64,000 nucleotides of DNA from Guptibacillus hwajinpoensis (GCF_029277305.1 NZ_CP119526.1); one strand, 5' to 3'; positions 17,768 through 25,394 are shown, counted from the first letter of the stretch. The notes: generated from the letters alone by a model not told the origin. Translations and numbers: made by a program.

Positions 17768-18064
17768 ATGATTATCGAAAAGGCTTATTTTGTAATCCAT
17801 GAAGGACTAGAAACTGAATTCGAAAAAGCATTCTCAGAAGCTGTTGAATTAATTGCTGCAACAAACGGATATCAGCATTATACTCTAACAAAATCAATTG
17901 AGGCTGAGCGTAAATATATGATTTTTATTGAGTGGGATTCTCTTGCGGCTCACACCGAAGGATTCATGAATTCACAACGGTTCGAACAGTTTACAAAAAA
18001 GATGGATCCATATTTGGAGCATGTAGAAATGGAACACTTAGTTCAAATACATTCAGACAAGTAA
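17768..18064 (+). CDS. antibiotic biosynthesis monooxygenase (ABM) domain protein
   Basis: A 98-residue single ABM domain, a ferredoxin-like dimeric fold. The pattern runs from MIIEKAYFVIHEG through the helix ELIAATNGYQHYTLTKS to YMIFIEWDSLAAHTEGF. Family members include quinol monooxygenases, heme-degrading IsdG/HmoB types and proteins of no known activity. The asparagine-histidine-tryptophan triad of IsdG enzymes is not clearly recognisable. ATG 17768 follows ATAGGAG. The short gap to nos and the following terminator make this the second gene of a nos operon, which suggests a link to NO or heme chemistry; that is inference. Confidence 0.85.
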   Translation: MIIEKAYFVIHEGLETEFEKAFSEAVELIAATNGYQHYTLTKSIEAERKYMIFIEWDSLAAHTEGFMNSQRFEQFTKKMDPYLEHVEMEHLVQIHSDK

Positions 18065-18089
18065 ACCCACAATAATGTGGGTTTTTTTT
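18064..18089 (+). terminator. terminator of the nos operon
   Basis: AACCCACA / TGTGGGTT around ATAA is followed by T8. Confidence 0.9.
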
Positions 18090-18169
18090 GAGCGTTTAGC
18101 TGTACAAAATACTTCAAAGCGTATATTCTTTTATATAAGTAAATTCCTATAAGAAAGGTAGGTATTTTA

Positions 18170-18592
18170 ATGCCTTTATCCATTCCTAGACCTCTTGTAC
18201 GACTAAATCAATCCTTTATCTTTATATTCGCAACGATGTTTATCATTTCATCCAATTGGCTCTTTTTAGCAGTACCACTTTCAGCAGGTTTAATGGGGCT
18301 GCTTTTTAAATTCAATCCAGTTATTAAAGCAGGTAAACCATTTTTAAAGAAACCTCTCAATACCTATATTCCTGAAGATGCTGAGCAACAACAGTTCAAT
18401 CAAAAGATAGCGGTGACCCTTCTAACTATCTCATTACTTGCACACATTTCATCGATCCAATGGCTAGCCAATACGGCGGCTATAATGGTTGCTCTTGCTT
18501 CCTTAATCGCGATTCTTGGATTTTGTGTCGGTTGTTTTGTTCGGTATCAATGGAAACAATTTCAATATAGAAGGTCACAGCATTCATCTTAA
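18170..18592 (+). CDS. DUF4395-family membrane protein
   Basis: A 140-residue integral membrane protein with about four hydrophobic helices (approximately 14-32, 33-50, 80-98, 100-122). It starts with IPRPLVRLNQ and ends with the cysteine-containing GFCVGCFVRYQWK, both typical of the DUF4395 family. The family has no defined biochemical role; it often occurs with rhodanese- or thioredoxin-like genes, but none is adjacent here. ATG 18170 follows AAGAAAGGTAGG. It is monocistronic with a strong terminator. Confidence 0.82.
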   Translation: MPLSIPRPLVRLNQSFIFIFATMFIISSNWLFLAVPLSAGLMGLLFKFNPVIKAGKPFLKKPLNTYIPEDAEQQQFNQKIAVTLLTISLLAHISSIQWLANTAAIMVALASLIAILGFCVGCFVRYQWKQFQYRRSQHSS

Positions 18593-18619
18593 AAACAGCC
18601 TAATGGCTGTTTTTTTTTG
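18591..18619 (+). terminator. terminator after the DUF4395 gene
   Basis: AAAAACAGCC / GGCTGTTTTT around TAAT runs into a T9 tract; the stop codon overlaps the first arm. Confidence 0.9.
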
Positions 18620-18669
18620 CTCTTTTCTAAAAGATTTTTTGTTTTTTACAATTTTTGTCCACACTTCGC

Positions 18670-18734
18670 TAATTGGAGCGGAAGGATGCTCACCGCCCGC
18701 CCCGCGGAAAGCGAGCATCCAGAAGCGGAAATTA
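18670..18734. repeat. interspersed foldback repeat, copy 2
   Basis: A 65-base diverged copy of the element at 13867-13947. Inner arms are GGATGCTC (18684-18691) and GAGCATCC (18713-18720); outer arms are TAATTGGAGCG and AGCGGAAATTA. Relative to copy 1 an inserted base in the left inner arm is matched by an inserted base in the right arm, and a G-C outer pair is changed to A-T, so pairing is preserved. The centre is shorter and GC-rich. Confidence 0.8.
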
Positions 18735-18772
18735 ACCACTATTCTAATAGGACCAATATCTACGGAAAAGTC

Positions 18773-18898
18773 TTTTATATAAAGGCTATGTTAGCTCATA
18801 TTGTTGATTTATCGACTTTTGGCTCATTCGAGTGAAACCTTAATTTCACTCGAATGAGCCAAATATCAACACTGTTCTATTACATAGCCTATATAAAA
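18773..18898. repeat. 126-base imperfect palindrome (foldback / MITE-like element)
   Basis: Nested inverted arms, from outside in: TTTTATATA / TATATAAAA (18773-18781, 18890-18898); AGGCTATGT / ACATAGCCT (18783-18791, 18882-18890); TGTTGAT / ATCAACA (18802-18808, 18865-18871); and a perfect 20-bp arm pair (18818-18837, 18844-18863) around CCTTAA. It codes for nothing, and no clear target duplication is seen. The end lies about 70 bases before the siderophore-type hydroxylase gene, so it may sit in or supply that promoter. A two-way terminator is unlikely given its size. Confidence 0.75.
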
Positions 18899-18967
18899 AA
18901 CTGAAAATAATAAATCTGATATACTAAGGAGAGATAAGAGAAGATAGATAAGAAAGGATAGGGTAGG

Positions 18968-20278
18968 ATGAGAGACAAACTTTATGACTTAATTGGTGTA
19001 GGTGTCGGTCCGTTCAATTTAGGACTAGCAGCATTATTAGATCCAGTAAAAGAAATTGATTCGCTGTTTTTTGAACAGAAAGAAGAATTTGACTGGCATC
19101 CTGGTATGTTAATTGAGGGAACAAGACTACAAGTACCATTTATGGCTGACCTTGTTACGATGGCTGATCCAACAAATCCATATAGCTATTTAAATTACTT
19201 GAAGCATCAAAATCGCTTGTATAATTTCTATTTCCTTCAACGACTTGAAATGCCGAGAAATGAATATAACCATTACTGTCAGTGGGCTGCAAGTAAATTA
19301 GAAAGCTGCAGATTTGGAACTAAGGTTGTAAGTGTAGTACCTATTGGAGATCCTGTTCAACGTTATGAAGTCTCTGTTGAACATGGTGAATCTGGGGAAA
19401 TCGAAACGTACTTTGCTAAAAACATCATTCTTGGAGTTGGAACAGTTCCTTCGCTTCCATCTCCGTTAAAAGGTATGTCTGAAGAAGACGTTTTCCATTC
19501 TTCTACGTTCCTTCAGCATACTGAACGATGTAAAAAAGCGAAAAGTATCACAGTAATTGGATCGGGCCAAAGTTCAGCGGAAATTTTTCGAGAGCTATTG
19601 AAAGAGAGACCGGACTATGGTTATTCATTGAATTGGGTGACAAGATCACAGGGTTTCTTCCCTATGGAGGAAACGCGATTAAGCCTCGAGCATTTCTCAC
19701 CTGAATATATTGATTACTTTTACGACCTCCCACAGGATCAAAAAGATGAGATATTTAGTGGCCAACAGCTTCTATACAAAGGGATTAGTCCACATACAAT
19801 TACAGACATTTATAATCTTCTTTATGAACAATCTGTAGGTGGAAAAGAAATGGACGTCATGTTGATGCCACTTACTGAAATCAATGGGCTTAAACAAAAA
19901 GAAGATGAATCAGGATATGAACTAGAATGTCGACAATGGCAAAAGAATAAATCGTTCCTTCTCGATAGCGAAGTTGTTGTTGCAGGCACTGGATATCGTC
20001 CGCTCATTCCAGATTGCTTAAATGATCTTAAAGAGCTAATTAAATGGGACGATAAAGGACGATACCATGTAACAAAAGATTACCAACTAACATTAAGTCG
20101 TGAATCAACCTCTACGATCTTTGTTCACAGTGGTATGCAACATACGCATGGAGTAGGTTCAACAAACCTTGGCCTAGCGGTTAATCGAAATAAAATTATT
20201 ATTAACGAGCTTGCTGGTAAAGATATTTACCCTGTTCTAGAAGGTAATGTGTTTCAACAATTCGAATATAGAGAGTAG
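18968..20278 (+). CDS. lysine N6-hydroxylase / ornithine N5-oxygenase family protein
   Basis: A 436-residue FAD- and NADPH-dependent N-hydroxylating monooxygenase of the IucD/PvdA/SidA family, which makes N-hydroxy-lysine or -ornithine for hydroxamate siderophores. The FAD site GVGVGPFNLGLAAL is at the N-terminus. FDWHPGMLIEGTRLQVPF is the family hallmark, VIGSGQSSAEIF (about 198-209) is the NADPH site, and VVAGTGYRPLIP is the C-terminal ATGY-like motif. ATG 18968 follows AAAGGATAGGG. No NIS synthetase or NRPS genes are nearby in the window, so the siderophore product is unknown; the next gene follows after about 50 bases. Confidence 0.9.
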   Translation: MRDKLYDLIGVGVGPFNLGLAALLDPVKEIDSLFFEQKEEFDWHPGMLIEGTRLQVPFMADLVTMADPTNPYSYLNYLKHQNRLYNFYFLQRLEMPRNEYNHYCQWAASKLESCRFGTKVVSVVPIGDPVQRYEVSVEHGESGEIETYFAKNIILGVGTVPSLPSPLKGMSEEDVFHSSTFLQHTERCKKAKSITVIGSGQSSAEIFRELLKERPDYGYSLNWVTRSQGFFPMEETRLSLEHFSPEYIDYFYDLPQDQKDEIFSGQQLLYKGISPHTITDIYNLLYEQSVGGKEMDVMLMPLTEINGLKQKEDESGYELECRQWQKNKSFLLDSEVVVAGTGYRPLIPDCLNDLKELIKWDDKGRYHVTKDYQLTLSRESTSTIFVHSGMQHTHGVGSTNLGLAVNRNKIIINELAGKDIYPVLEGNVFQQFEYRE

Positions 20279-20312
20279 TTACTTTTGTTATAACAACAAA
20301 GGAGGACTAGCT

Positions 20313-20333
20313 ATGAGTGTGATGAAGTTATGA
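20313..20333 (+). CDS. six-codon mini-ORF overlapping the next start (possible leader peptide)
   Basis: AAAGGAGG (20298-20305) is perfectly spaced for ATG 20313, which opens the frame MSVMKL and stops at TGA 20331-20333. That stop overlaps the ATG of the following gene (20330) as ATGA. The downstream gene has no ribosome binding site of its own, so its translation would depend on coupling to this mini-ORF. Alternatively a one-base deletion has separated the true N-terminus from the downstream frame. Confidence 0.4.
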   Translation: MSVMKL

Positions 20334-20959
20334 ATCAATTACAACCATTAACAGCCAGTAAGTTTCTTGGAAAGTTAATAATACAATATGCTCATATTCA
20401 TAAACGAACAATTGGACCTGGAGCACAGGAATATATTACACAATTGGGTATTAGAACAGGAGAATGGCTAGAATCGTATTATCCGGAAAGTGGCTGGACA
20501 CCTGATGACTATGCGAGAGTGATTGTTGATATTAAGAATTCAATTGGTGGCGAATTTTATATTTCAGAAGTAAATGAACGATATGTTGTTGTTAAATCCA
20601 ACAGCTGTCCATTCGGTAATCAAGTTAAAGATGCTCCACATCTTTGTAAGATGACTTCAAGTGTTTTTGGTGGAATTGCTTCTAGACATTTCAAGTATGG
20701 TGAAGTGAACTTACGGAAACGAATTGCTCTAGGAGATCCAGGATGTGAAGTTTTGATTGCATTCGAGCCAGGTATTGAAGCTGGTGATCGATATGAGAAT
20801 GTGCCTATTACACCAAAAAACGGAGATCCTTTTTCATGGGAAGAAGATGCGATTGCGCTTTTGAACAAAGAATTGAAACGCAGTGATGATATGGTGATGA
20901 AGCTAGTCCAGGAAGTAGAAGACCTTAAGAAACAAGTTGATCAAAATAAGACAATTTAA
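20330..20959 (+). CDS. methanogen output domain 1 (MOD1)-like protein
   Basis: A 209-residue soluble protein resembling the MOD1 family, an output domain named from methanogen signalling proteins and also present as stand-alone Bacillus proteins. Its core includes VVKSNSCPFGNQVKDAPHLC, then MTSSVFGGIASRHF and a later GDPGCEVLIAF. These three cysteines could bind metal or a cofactor, as in the related V4R-type fold. The last 40 residues (about 170-209) form a charged coiled coil. ATG 20330 overlaps the stop of a strongly initiated mini-ORF. The gene follows the siderophore-type hydroxylase and may be cotranscribed with it. The biochemical role is unknown and the family call is from pattern memory. 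Confidence 0.65.
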   Translation: MNQLQPLTASKFLGKLIIQYAHIHKRTIGPGAQEYITQLGIRTGEWLESYYPESGWTPDDYARVIVDIKNSIGGEFYISEVNERYVVVKSNSCPFGNQVKDAPHLCKMTSSVFGGIASRHFKYGEVNLRKRIALGDPGCEVLIAFEPGIEAGDRYENVPITPKNGDPFSWEEDAIALLNKELKRSDDMVMKLVQEVEDLKKQVDQNKTI

Positions 20960-20989
20960 CCAGTTGGTTTACATACCAACTGGTTTTTT
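20958..20989 (+). terminator. terminator after the MOD1-like gene
   Basis: AACCAGTTGGT and ACCAACTGGTT pair perfectly around TTACAT and are followed by a T-run. Confidence 0.9.
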
Positions 20990-21038
20990 GTATGGAATTC
21001 ATTCATTGTAGGACACTACTAGAAAAGGAGGGATGAAC

Positions 21039-21230
21039 ATGGAAAAGAATGCTAGAGGTTACGTTCAAGATAGTTGTCAAGCATTAGAAGAAGCTAGCCG
21101 TTGCTTAGAACAAGCTCTTTCAACTGTTGAAAAAGGCCAGAATCATGAGAGAATTCAACAATCGTTAAATGAGTTAACTGCTGTTCAAACTCATTGTGGC
21201 GAAACAGCGAATGTACTTGAACAACATTAA
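21039..21230 (+). CDS. hypothetical helical protein, 63 residues
   Basis: A short protein predicted to be almost entirely helical (CQALEEASRCLEQALSTVEK, then RIQQSLNELTAVQTHC). Three cysteines occur in spaced positions, suggesting a helical hairpin or coiled-coil dimer. ATG 21039 is chosen because AGGAGG (21026-21031) is 7 bases away; the ATG at 21033 would touch the ribosome binding site. I recognise no family. It is followed by another very small gene with an equally strong ribosome binding site. Confidence 0.65.
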   Translation: MEKNARGYVQDSCQALEEASRCLEQALSTVEKGQNHERIQQSLNELTAVQTHCGETANVLEQH

Positions 21231-21316
21231 AAAATTTTATTAAATTTAATAATTGAAGTTTTAACAAAAATAAAATCGGTAATGGTGGACTAACGTTACT
21301 ATAAGGAGGTATGAAA

Positions 21317-21451
21317 ATGAGTTTATTATTTGGCAAAGGCATGCAAGCATTCGAACAAGATGCTAAAGCTGAGAAAGAAAAAGTGCAAACTGCACCGGGA
21401 GCTCAATTTAACAAAAAATCTCGATTAAAACAAAAACCAACTAAAATATAA
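21317..21451 (+). CDS. very small basic protein, 44 residues
   Basis: The frame starts MSLLFGKGMQAFEQDAKAE and ends in a basic tail (KKSRLKQKPTKI). AAGGAGG (21303-21309) stands 7 bases before ATG 21317; an in-frame ATG at 21311 is too close. The stop codon runs directly into a strong terminator. The well-formed signals on both sides make this a likely real gene despite its size. No family is recognised. Confidence 0.65.
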   Translation: MSLLFGKGMQAFEQDAKAEKEKVQTAPGAQFNKKSRLKQKPTKI

Positions 21452-21475
21452 CCATCCAATTGGATGGTTTTTTTT
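21450..21475 (+). terminator. terminator after the 44-residue gene
   Basis: AACCATCCA / TGGATGGTT around AT, followed by a T-run; it overlaps the stop codon. Confidence 0.85.
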
Positions 21476-21648
21476 GTATATACAAATAGTGGTAGTTGCA
21501 TTTGTATTCAAATTAATAAAAAGAGTTACTTTTTGAAGGAATAAGTGGAGATAAAATCTAATTAAAGTGGAAAAGGGTGAAGTTCATGCTCATTATATAA
21601 GCAGGTTGGCAATAAATTTACAATAGAAAATTGTAAAGGTGGGATGTC

Positions 21649-22284
21649 ATGAAGAAAGTTTATACGTTTTGTTTACATCCAGATGTGCTGATTATGATTG
21701 TTGTTCTTGCGACAAGTATGATTTACCTTAGTAGTCATTTAACCCTACAACATTTTCCTTTCGTTCTTATCGGTTTTTTCATTTTTAGTGTAAGTGAATA
21801 CACAACACATCGTTTTTTATTTCATCTTAAAGCTCCAAAAAACCAAATATTTTTGAAATTTCTAAAGCGATTACACTATGATCACCACAAAGATCCGAAT
21901 GATTTGCACCTTATGTTTTTGCCAATCTGGTATACAGGTCCTCAATTTTTATTTATTACATATGTGATTTTCTTGATTACCAATCAGATAGGAAGTTCTT
22001 TGGCTGTGGGAGTAGGATTAATGTCTATGCTTCTTTTTTATGAATGGAAGCATTATATTGCACATCAACCAATTGTTCCAAAAACCAATTTTGGAAAGTG
22101 GCTTAAAAAAACGCATTTACTACATCACTATAAAAATGAGAATTACTGGTATGGCGTCACAAATCCATTCGTTGATATGATCTTAGGAACTTTTAAAGAT
22201 GAGAAAGCTGTTACAAAAAGCAAAACTGCTAAAAATTTGGAGGTGCAAGATTCCACTAGAAAAACAAATTCTCTAGATGTGTAG
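21649..22284 (+). CDS. sterol desaturase / fatty acid hydroxylase family membrane protein
   Basis: A 211-residue integral membrane di-iron enzyme of the fatty acid hydroxylase superfamily. The histidine boxes are visible: HRFLFH (near residue 60), HYDHHKDP (about 82-89), HYIAHQ (about 137-142) and HLLHHYKNENYWYGVTNP (about 162-179). Four hydrophobic helices surround them. Likely activities are hydroxylation or desaturation of a membrane lipid or carotenoid; substrate cannot be read. ATG 21649 follows AAGGTGGGATG. It is monocistronic, with the aldo/keto reductase gene 87 bases downstream. Confidence 0.87.
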   Translation: MKKVYTFCLHPDVLIMIVVLATSMIYLSSHLTLQHFPFVLIGFFIFSVSEYTTHRFLFHLKAPKNQIFLKFLKRLHYDHHKDPNDLHLMFLPIWYTGPQFLFITYVIFLITNQIGSSLAVGVGLMSMLLFYEWKHYIAHQPIVPKTNFGKWLKKTHLLHHYKNENYWYGVTNPFVDMILGTFKDEKAVTKSKTAKNLEVQDSTRKTNSLDV

Positions 22285-22370
22285 ATATATGAAAAATACC
22301 CTAAAAAAGGTTAGATTTGTATGAAAGTGGGAAGAGTTCACTTGTAGATGAAAATTGGAGGAGATTACTA

Positions 22371-23198
22371 ATGGCTAAACAATGGACAACAACAACATTG
22401 CATAATGGCGTTGAAATGCCAACGCTAGGACTAGGCGTATGGAAAATGGAAAACAACGATGAAGTGAAGACAGCCGTTCAAGCTGCTATTGATGCAGGTT
22501 ACAAAGCAATTGATACAGCCGCAGCTTATAAGAACGAAGAGGGCGTAGGTGCTGCAATTAAAGATAGCAGTACACCACGTGAAGATCTATTTATTACATC
22601 TAAAGTATGGAACGATGATCAGGGTTATGAGTCAACGTTAAAAGCATTTGAAGATACAGTAACTAAACTGGGAGTCGATACTCTAGACTTGTACCTTATT
22701 CATTGGCCAGTAGAAGGCAAGTACAAAGAGACATGGAAAGCGATGGAAAAGTTATATAAAGATGGTCGCATCCGCGCTATTGGAGTAAGTAACTTTCACC
22801 CAGCTCATCTAGAAGATTTAATGAAAGATGCAGAAATTAAGCCTATGGTGAATCAGGTAGAGTTTCATCCACTCTTGAACCAACAGGAACTTCGTGATTA
22901 CTGTAATCAGCATTCTATTCAAATGGAAGCATGGTCGCCACTTGCACAGGGTAAATTGCTCGATAACGATGTTGTGAAACAAATAGCAGATCAGCATGGT
23001 AAATCTACGGCACAAGTTATTATTCGCTGGGATCTTGAACACGAAGTTGTAACGATACCAAAATCATCTAATCCAGAAAGAATCAAACAAAACTTTGATG
23101 TTTTTGATTTCGAATTAACAAAAGATAATATTAGAGCGATCGATGAACTTAACCAAAATGAGCGTATGGGTCCAGATCCTGATCATTTTGATTTTTAA
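22371..23198 (+). CDS. aldo/keto reductase (YvgN/AKR5G-like)
   Basis: A 275-residue NADPH-dependent reductase of aldehydes such as methylglyoxal, in a TIM-barrel fold. The catalytic tetrad is recognisable: DTAAAYKNEEGVG carries the aspartate and tyrosine, SKVW the lysine, LIHWPVEGKYK the histidine. IPKSSNPERIKQNFDVFDF is the C-terminal NADPH-binding segment. ATG 22371 follows TTGGAGGAG; the frame remains open upstream to about 22317 but without a comparable ribosome binding site. It ends at its own terminator. Natural substrate is uncertain. Confidence 0.93.
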   Translation: MAKQWTTTTLHNGVEMPTLGLGVWKMENNDEVKTAVQAAIDAGYKAIDTAAAYKNEEGVGAAIKDSSTPREDLFITSKVWNDDQGYESTLKAFEDTVTKLGVDTLDLYLIHWPVEGKYKETWKAMEKLYKDGRIRAIGVSNFHPAHLEDLMKDAEIKPMVNQVEFHPLLNQQELRDYCNQHSIQMEAWSPLAQGKLLDNDVVKQIADQHGKSTAQVIIRWDLEHEVVTIPKSSNPERIKQNFDVFDFELTKDNIRAIDELNQNERMGPDPDHFDF

Positions 23199-23205
23199 TT
23201 TACAT

Positions 23206-23227
23206 GCCGGCTATGAGCCGGCTTTTT
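23206..23227 (+). terminator. terminator after the aldo/keto reductase gene
   Basis: GCCGGCT / AGCCGGC around ATG with a following T5. Confidence 0.85.
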
Positions 23228-23361
23228 AAATGAAATTTCTTGTAAAATTGAGGCCATTACAATCGCTTATTTTAAAGTAACGAGGAGTAATAATTGACTG
23301 AAAATAGTAAATGAGATAGAATCATCTCGAATTCAAGATATTAGAGGGAGTGGTGATACTT

Positions 23362-24108
23362 TTGAATATAAATCGATATCAAGTAAACCAGCAAGGTGTA
23401 GGGCAGTTTGATGGAGGTAGAATCACCGAACAAAAGCCAATTGGATTTCCAGGTGAGGGATCTGAAGTGAAACGAGTAGGACCTCTATTTTATTGGGCTT
23501 GGGCAAAATCGGAAAAAGAAGGCTACATTCCATTACATCCTCATCAAGGATTTGAAATTATTACCTACGTAATAAGCGGGAAAGCTGAACATGGAGATAC
23601 ACTCGGTACAAAAAGTACTGTTGGCCCAGGGGGATTACAAGTCATGCAAACTGGATCTGGCGTTTCACACGAAGAAGGATTTGTTGGTCCGGATATGCAG
23701 GGATTTCAAATATGGTTTGAGCCTCATTTAACAAAAGCATTGAAAAGAAAACCGTCCTATCAGCAATATCATGATGAAGATTTCCACGTGGTAACGAGTG
23801 AAGGAATACGCGTAAAAGAAATATTAGGTTATGAATCGCCAGTTGATTTTGTAACAGATGCTAGCATGTGGGATATAGACGTTAGGAATGGTTATACCTA
23901 CGAACATCATTTAGCAACAGATCGATCACTTAGTATTCTCGTTCTAAGTGGTGAAGGAAATATAAACGATACTGAATATAAAATGAAGGATTTTTTTGTG
24001 ATCGAAGCAGATGAAGAGAGTAAGGTATCGATAGCGGTTAGAAAAGATACAAGAATAATAGCTATTGAAGTACCGAGCACTGTTAATTACCCTTTGTTTA
24101 GAAAATAA
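23362..24108 (+). CDS. pirin-family bicupin protein
   Basis: A cytoplasmic bicupin of about 248 residues in the pirin family, some members of which are quercetin 2,3-dioxygenases. The N-terminal cupin metal ligands are present: HPHQGFEI with two histidines, KAEHGDT with the third, and GVSHEE with the glutamate-bearing end. The second cupin (about 150-248) lacks obvious ligands, as in other pirins. TTG 23362 is preferred because GAGGGAG (23344-23350) would directly abut the GTG codons at 23350 and 23353. The next gene begins within 40-95 bases, so the two may form an operon. Activity on flavonoids is possible but not shown by sequence. Confidence 0.87.
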   Translation: MNINRYQVNQQGVGQFDGGRITEQKPIGFPGEGSEVKRVGPLFYWAWAKSEKEGYIPLHPHQGFEIITYVISGKAEHGDTLGTKSTVGPGGLQVMQTGSGVSHEEGFVGPDMQGFQIWFEPHLTKALKRKPSYQQYHDEDFHVVTSEGIRVKEILGYESPVDFVTDASMWDIDVRNGYTYEHHLATDRSLSILVLSGEGNINDTEYKMKDFFVIEADEESKVSIAVRKDTRIIAIEVPSTVNYPLFRK

Positions 24109-24202
24109 GAATGTGCTTATTCCGATCAGTTTACTGGAGATTTAAGTGGTCAATAGTGTACGATTAATAGTAGATCATGATCGGAAAGGCTGTGTGTTAG
24201 AG

Positions 24203-25378
24203 ATGAATTACTTGTATGAACCATTTATTAAATCTGAACGACAGCAACAGCTGTATGAACTAGGCAATAAGCTCTCAGCATCATTTGCCCATAGAGCTGA
24301 TGAAGTTGATCGTGAAGGGCGTTTTCCTTCTGAGAACTTCGAAGAGTTGAAACAGTCTGGGTACATTTCATTCACGGTACCTGAGAAGTTCGGTGGTAAA
24401 GGAATTAACTTATATGAATTCATTATGCTGCAGGAACAGATTGCAACAGGTGATGCTGCAACCGCACTATCGATCGGGTGGCATCTCGGAATCATGCTTG
24501 AAATGAGAGACGAACAGACATGGTCAGATGAGGTTTATGAGCGGTTATCCAAGTTGATTGTGAATGAACACGCCTTATTAAATCGCGCCGCTTCTGAACC
24601 AGCCACCGGAAGTCCAACTCGTGGAGGAATGCCGCAAACGAATGCAAGTATGAAAGATGGAAAATGGGTAATAAACGGAAGAAAATCATTTACTTCAATG
24701 GCACCTGGTCTTCATTATGCTCTTGTGTCTGCACAAATTGACAACACAGGTGTGAAGGGCTTTTTTCTTGTTGATATGAGTCTAGAGGGAGTTAGGATTG
24801 AAGAAAAATGGGATACAATTTCTATGAGGGGAACGAGAAGTGATGATCTCGTGCTAAACGATGTGATCCTCTCAAAAGATGCTCTTATTGAAAATTCCGG
24901 AAACAATAAGAGCGAACTACCTAAGGCGTGGCTTCTTCACATTCCTGCTTGTTATCTCGGAGTAGCGATTGCAGCAAGAAACGAAGCAATTTCATTTGCA
25001 TCAGAGTATTCACCTAATAGTTTACCAGGACCGATTAAAGAGGTACCTGAAGTACAAAGGAAAATAGGTGAAATGGAATTAGAGTTAATGAGAGCAAGAG
25101 AAATGATGTATTCAATCGCCTTAAGATGGGTGAACGAACCTCATCAAAGAAAGAATATGGGAGCAGAACTTGCAGCCGTTAAGCATGTAGCTACAAACAG
25201 TGCAGCTAACGTAGTTGACATTGCCATGAGAATTGTTGGAGCCAGAGCTTTATTTAAAGATAACCCAATGCAGAGGTATTATAGAGATGTGAGGGCAGGG
25301 CTTCATAATCCTCCAATGGACGATGCAGTGATTTCAATGCTCGCTAGCAGAGCTCTTACTGAATCGAAGTCTTCCTAA
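24203..25378 (+). CDS. acyl-CoA dehydrogenase-family flavoprotein lacking the usual catalytic glutamate
   Basis: A 391-residue ACAD-fold flavoprotein. The N-terminal helical domain, the middle beta domain with KSFTSMAPG and FFLVDM, and the C-terminal helical domain are all present. Where canonical enzymes end with YEGT, this one has YRDVRAGLHNPPMDDA. That ending resembles YdbM-like proteins and the DszC/SfnB flavin monooxygenases more than beta-oxidation enzymes. ATG 24203 matches the usual family N-terminus but has a poor ribosome binding site. GTG 24146, preceded by TGGAGA, is a real alternative that would add 19 residues. It follows the pirin gene. A role in oxidising a sulfur- or aromatic-type substrate is inference. 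Confidence 0.8.
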   Translation: MNYLYEPFIKSERQQQLYELGNKLSASFAHRADEVDREGRFPSENFEELKQSGYISFTVPEKFGGKGINLYEFIMLQEQIATGDAATALSIGWHLGIMLEMRDEQTWSDEVYERLSKLIVNEHALLNRAASEPATGSPTRGGMPQTNASMKDGKWVINGRKSFTSMAPGLHYALVSAQIDNTGVKGFFLVDMSLEGVRIEEKWDTISMRGTRSDDLVLNDVILSKDALIENSGNNKSELPKAWLLHIPACYLGVAIAARNEAISFASEYSPNSLPGPIKEVPEVQRKIGEMELELMRAREMMYSIALRWVNEPHQRKNMGAELAAVKHVATNSAANVVDIAMRIVGARALFKDNPMQRYYRDVRAGLHNPPMDDAVISMLASRALTESKSS

Positions 25379-25394
25379 TTGGAAGGCTTTTTGT
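25368..25394 (+). terminator. terminator after the ACAD-like gene
   Basis: AAGTCTTCC pairs with GGAAGGCTT (one wobble pair) around TAATT, then T5; the stop codon is in the stem. Confidence 0.75.

Noticed and set aside
18516..18835. Open frames over the second repeat and the DUF4395 terminator
   Set aside because: They are out of frame with the real gene, cross a strong terminator and encode repeat-derived peptides.
18900..18925. Possible Fur box (TGAAAATAATAAATC) before the siderophore hydroxylase
   Set aside because: Only about 9 of 14 informative positions match the 7-1-7 Fur consensus, and the region is AT-rich, so chance similarity is likely.
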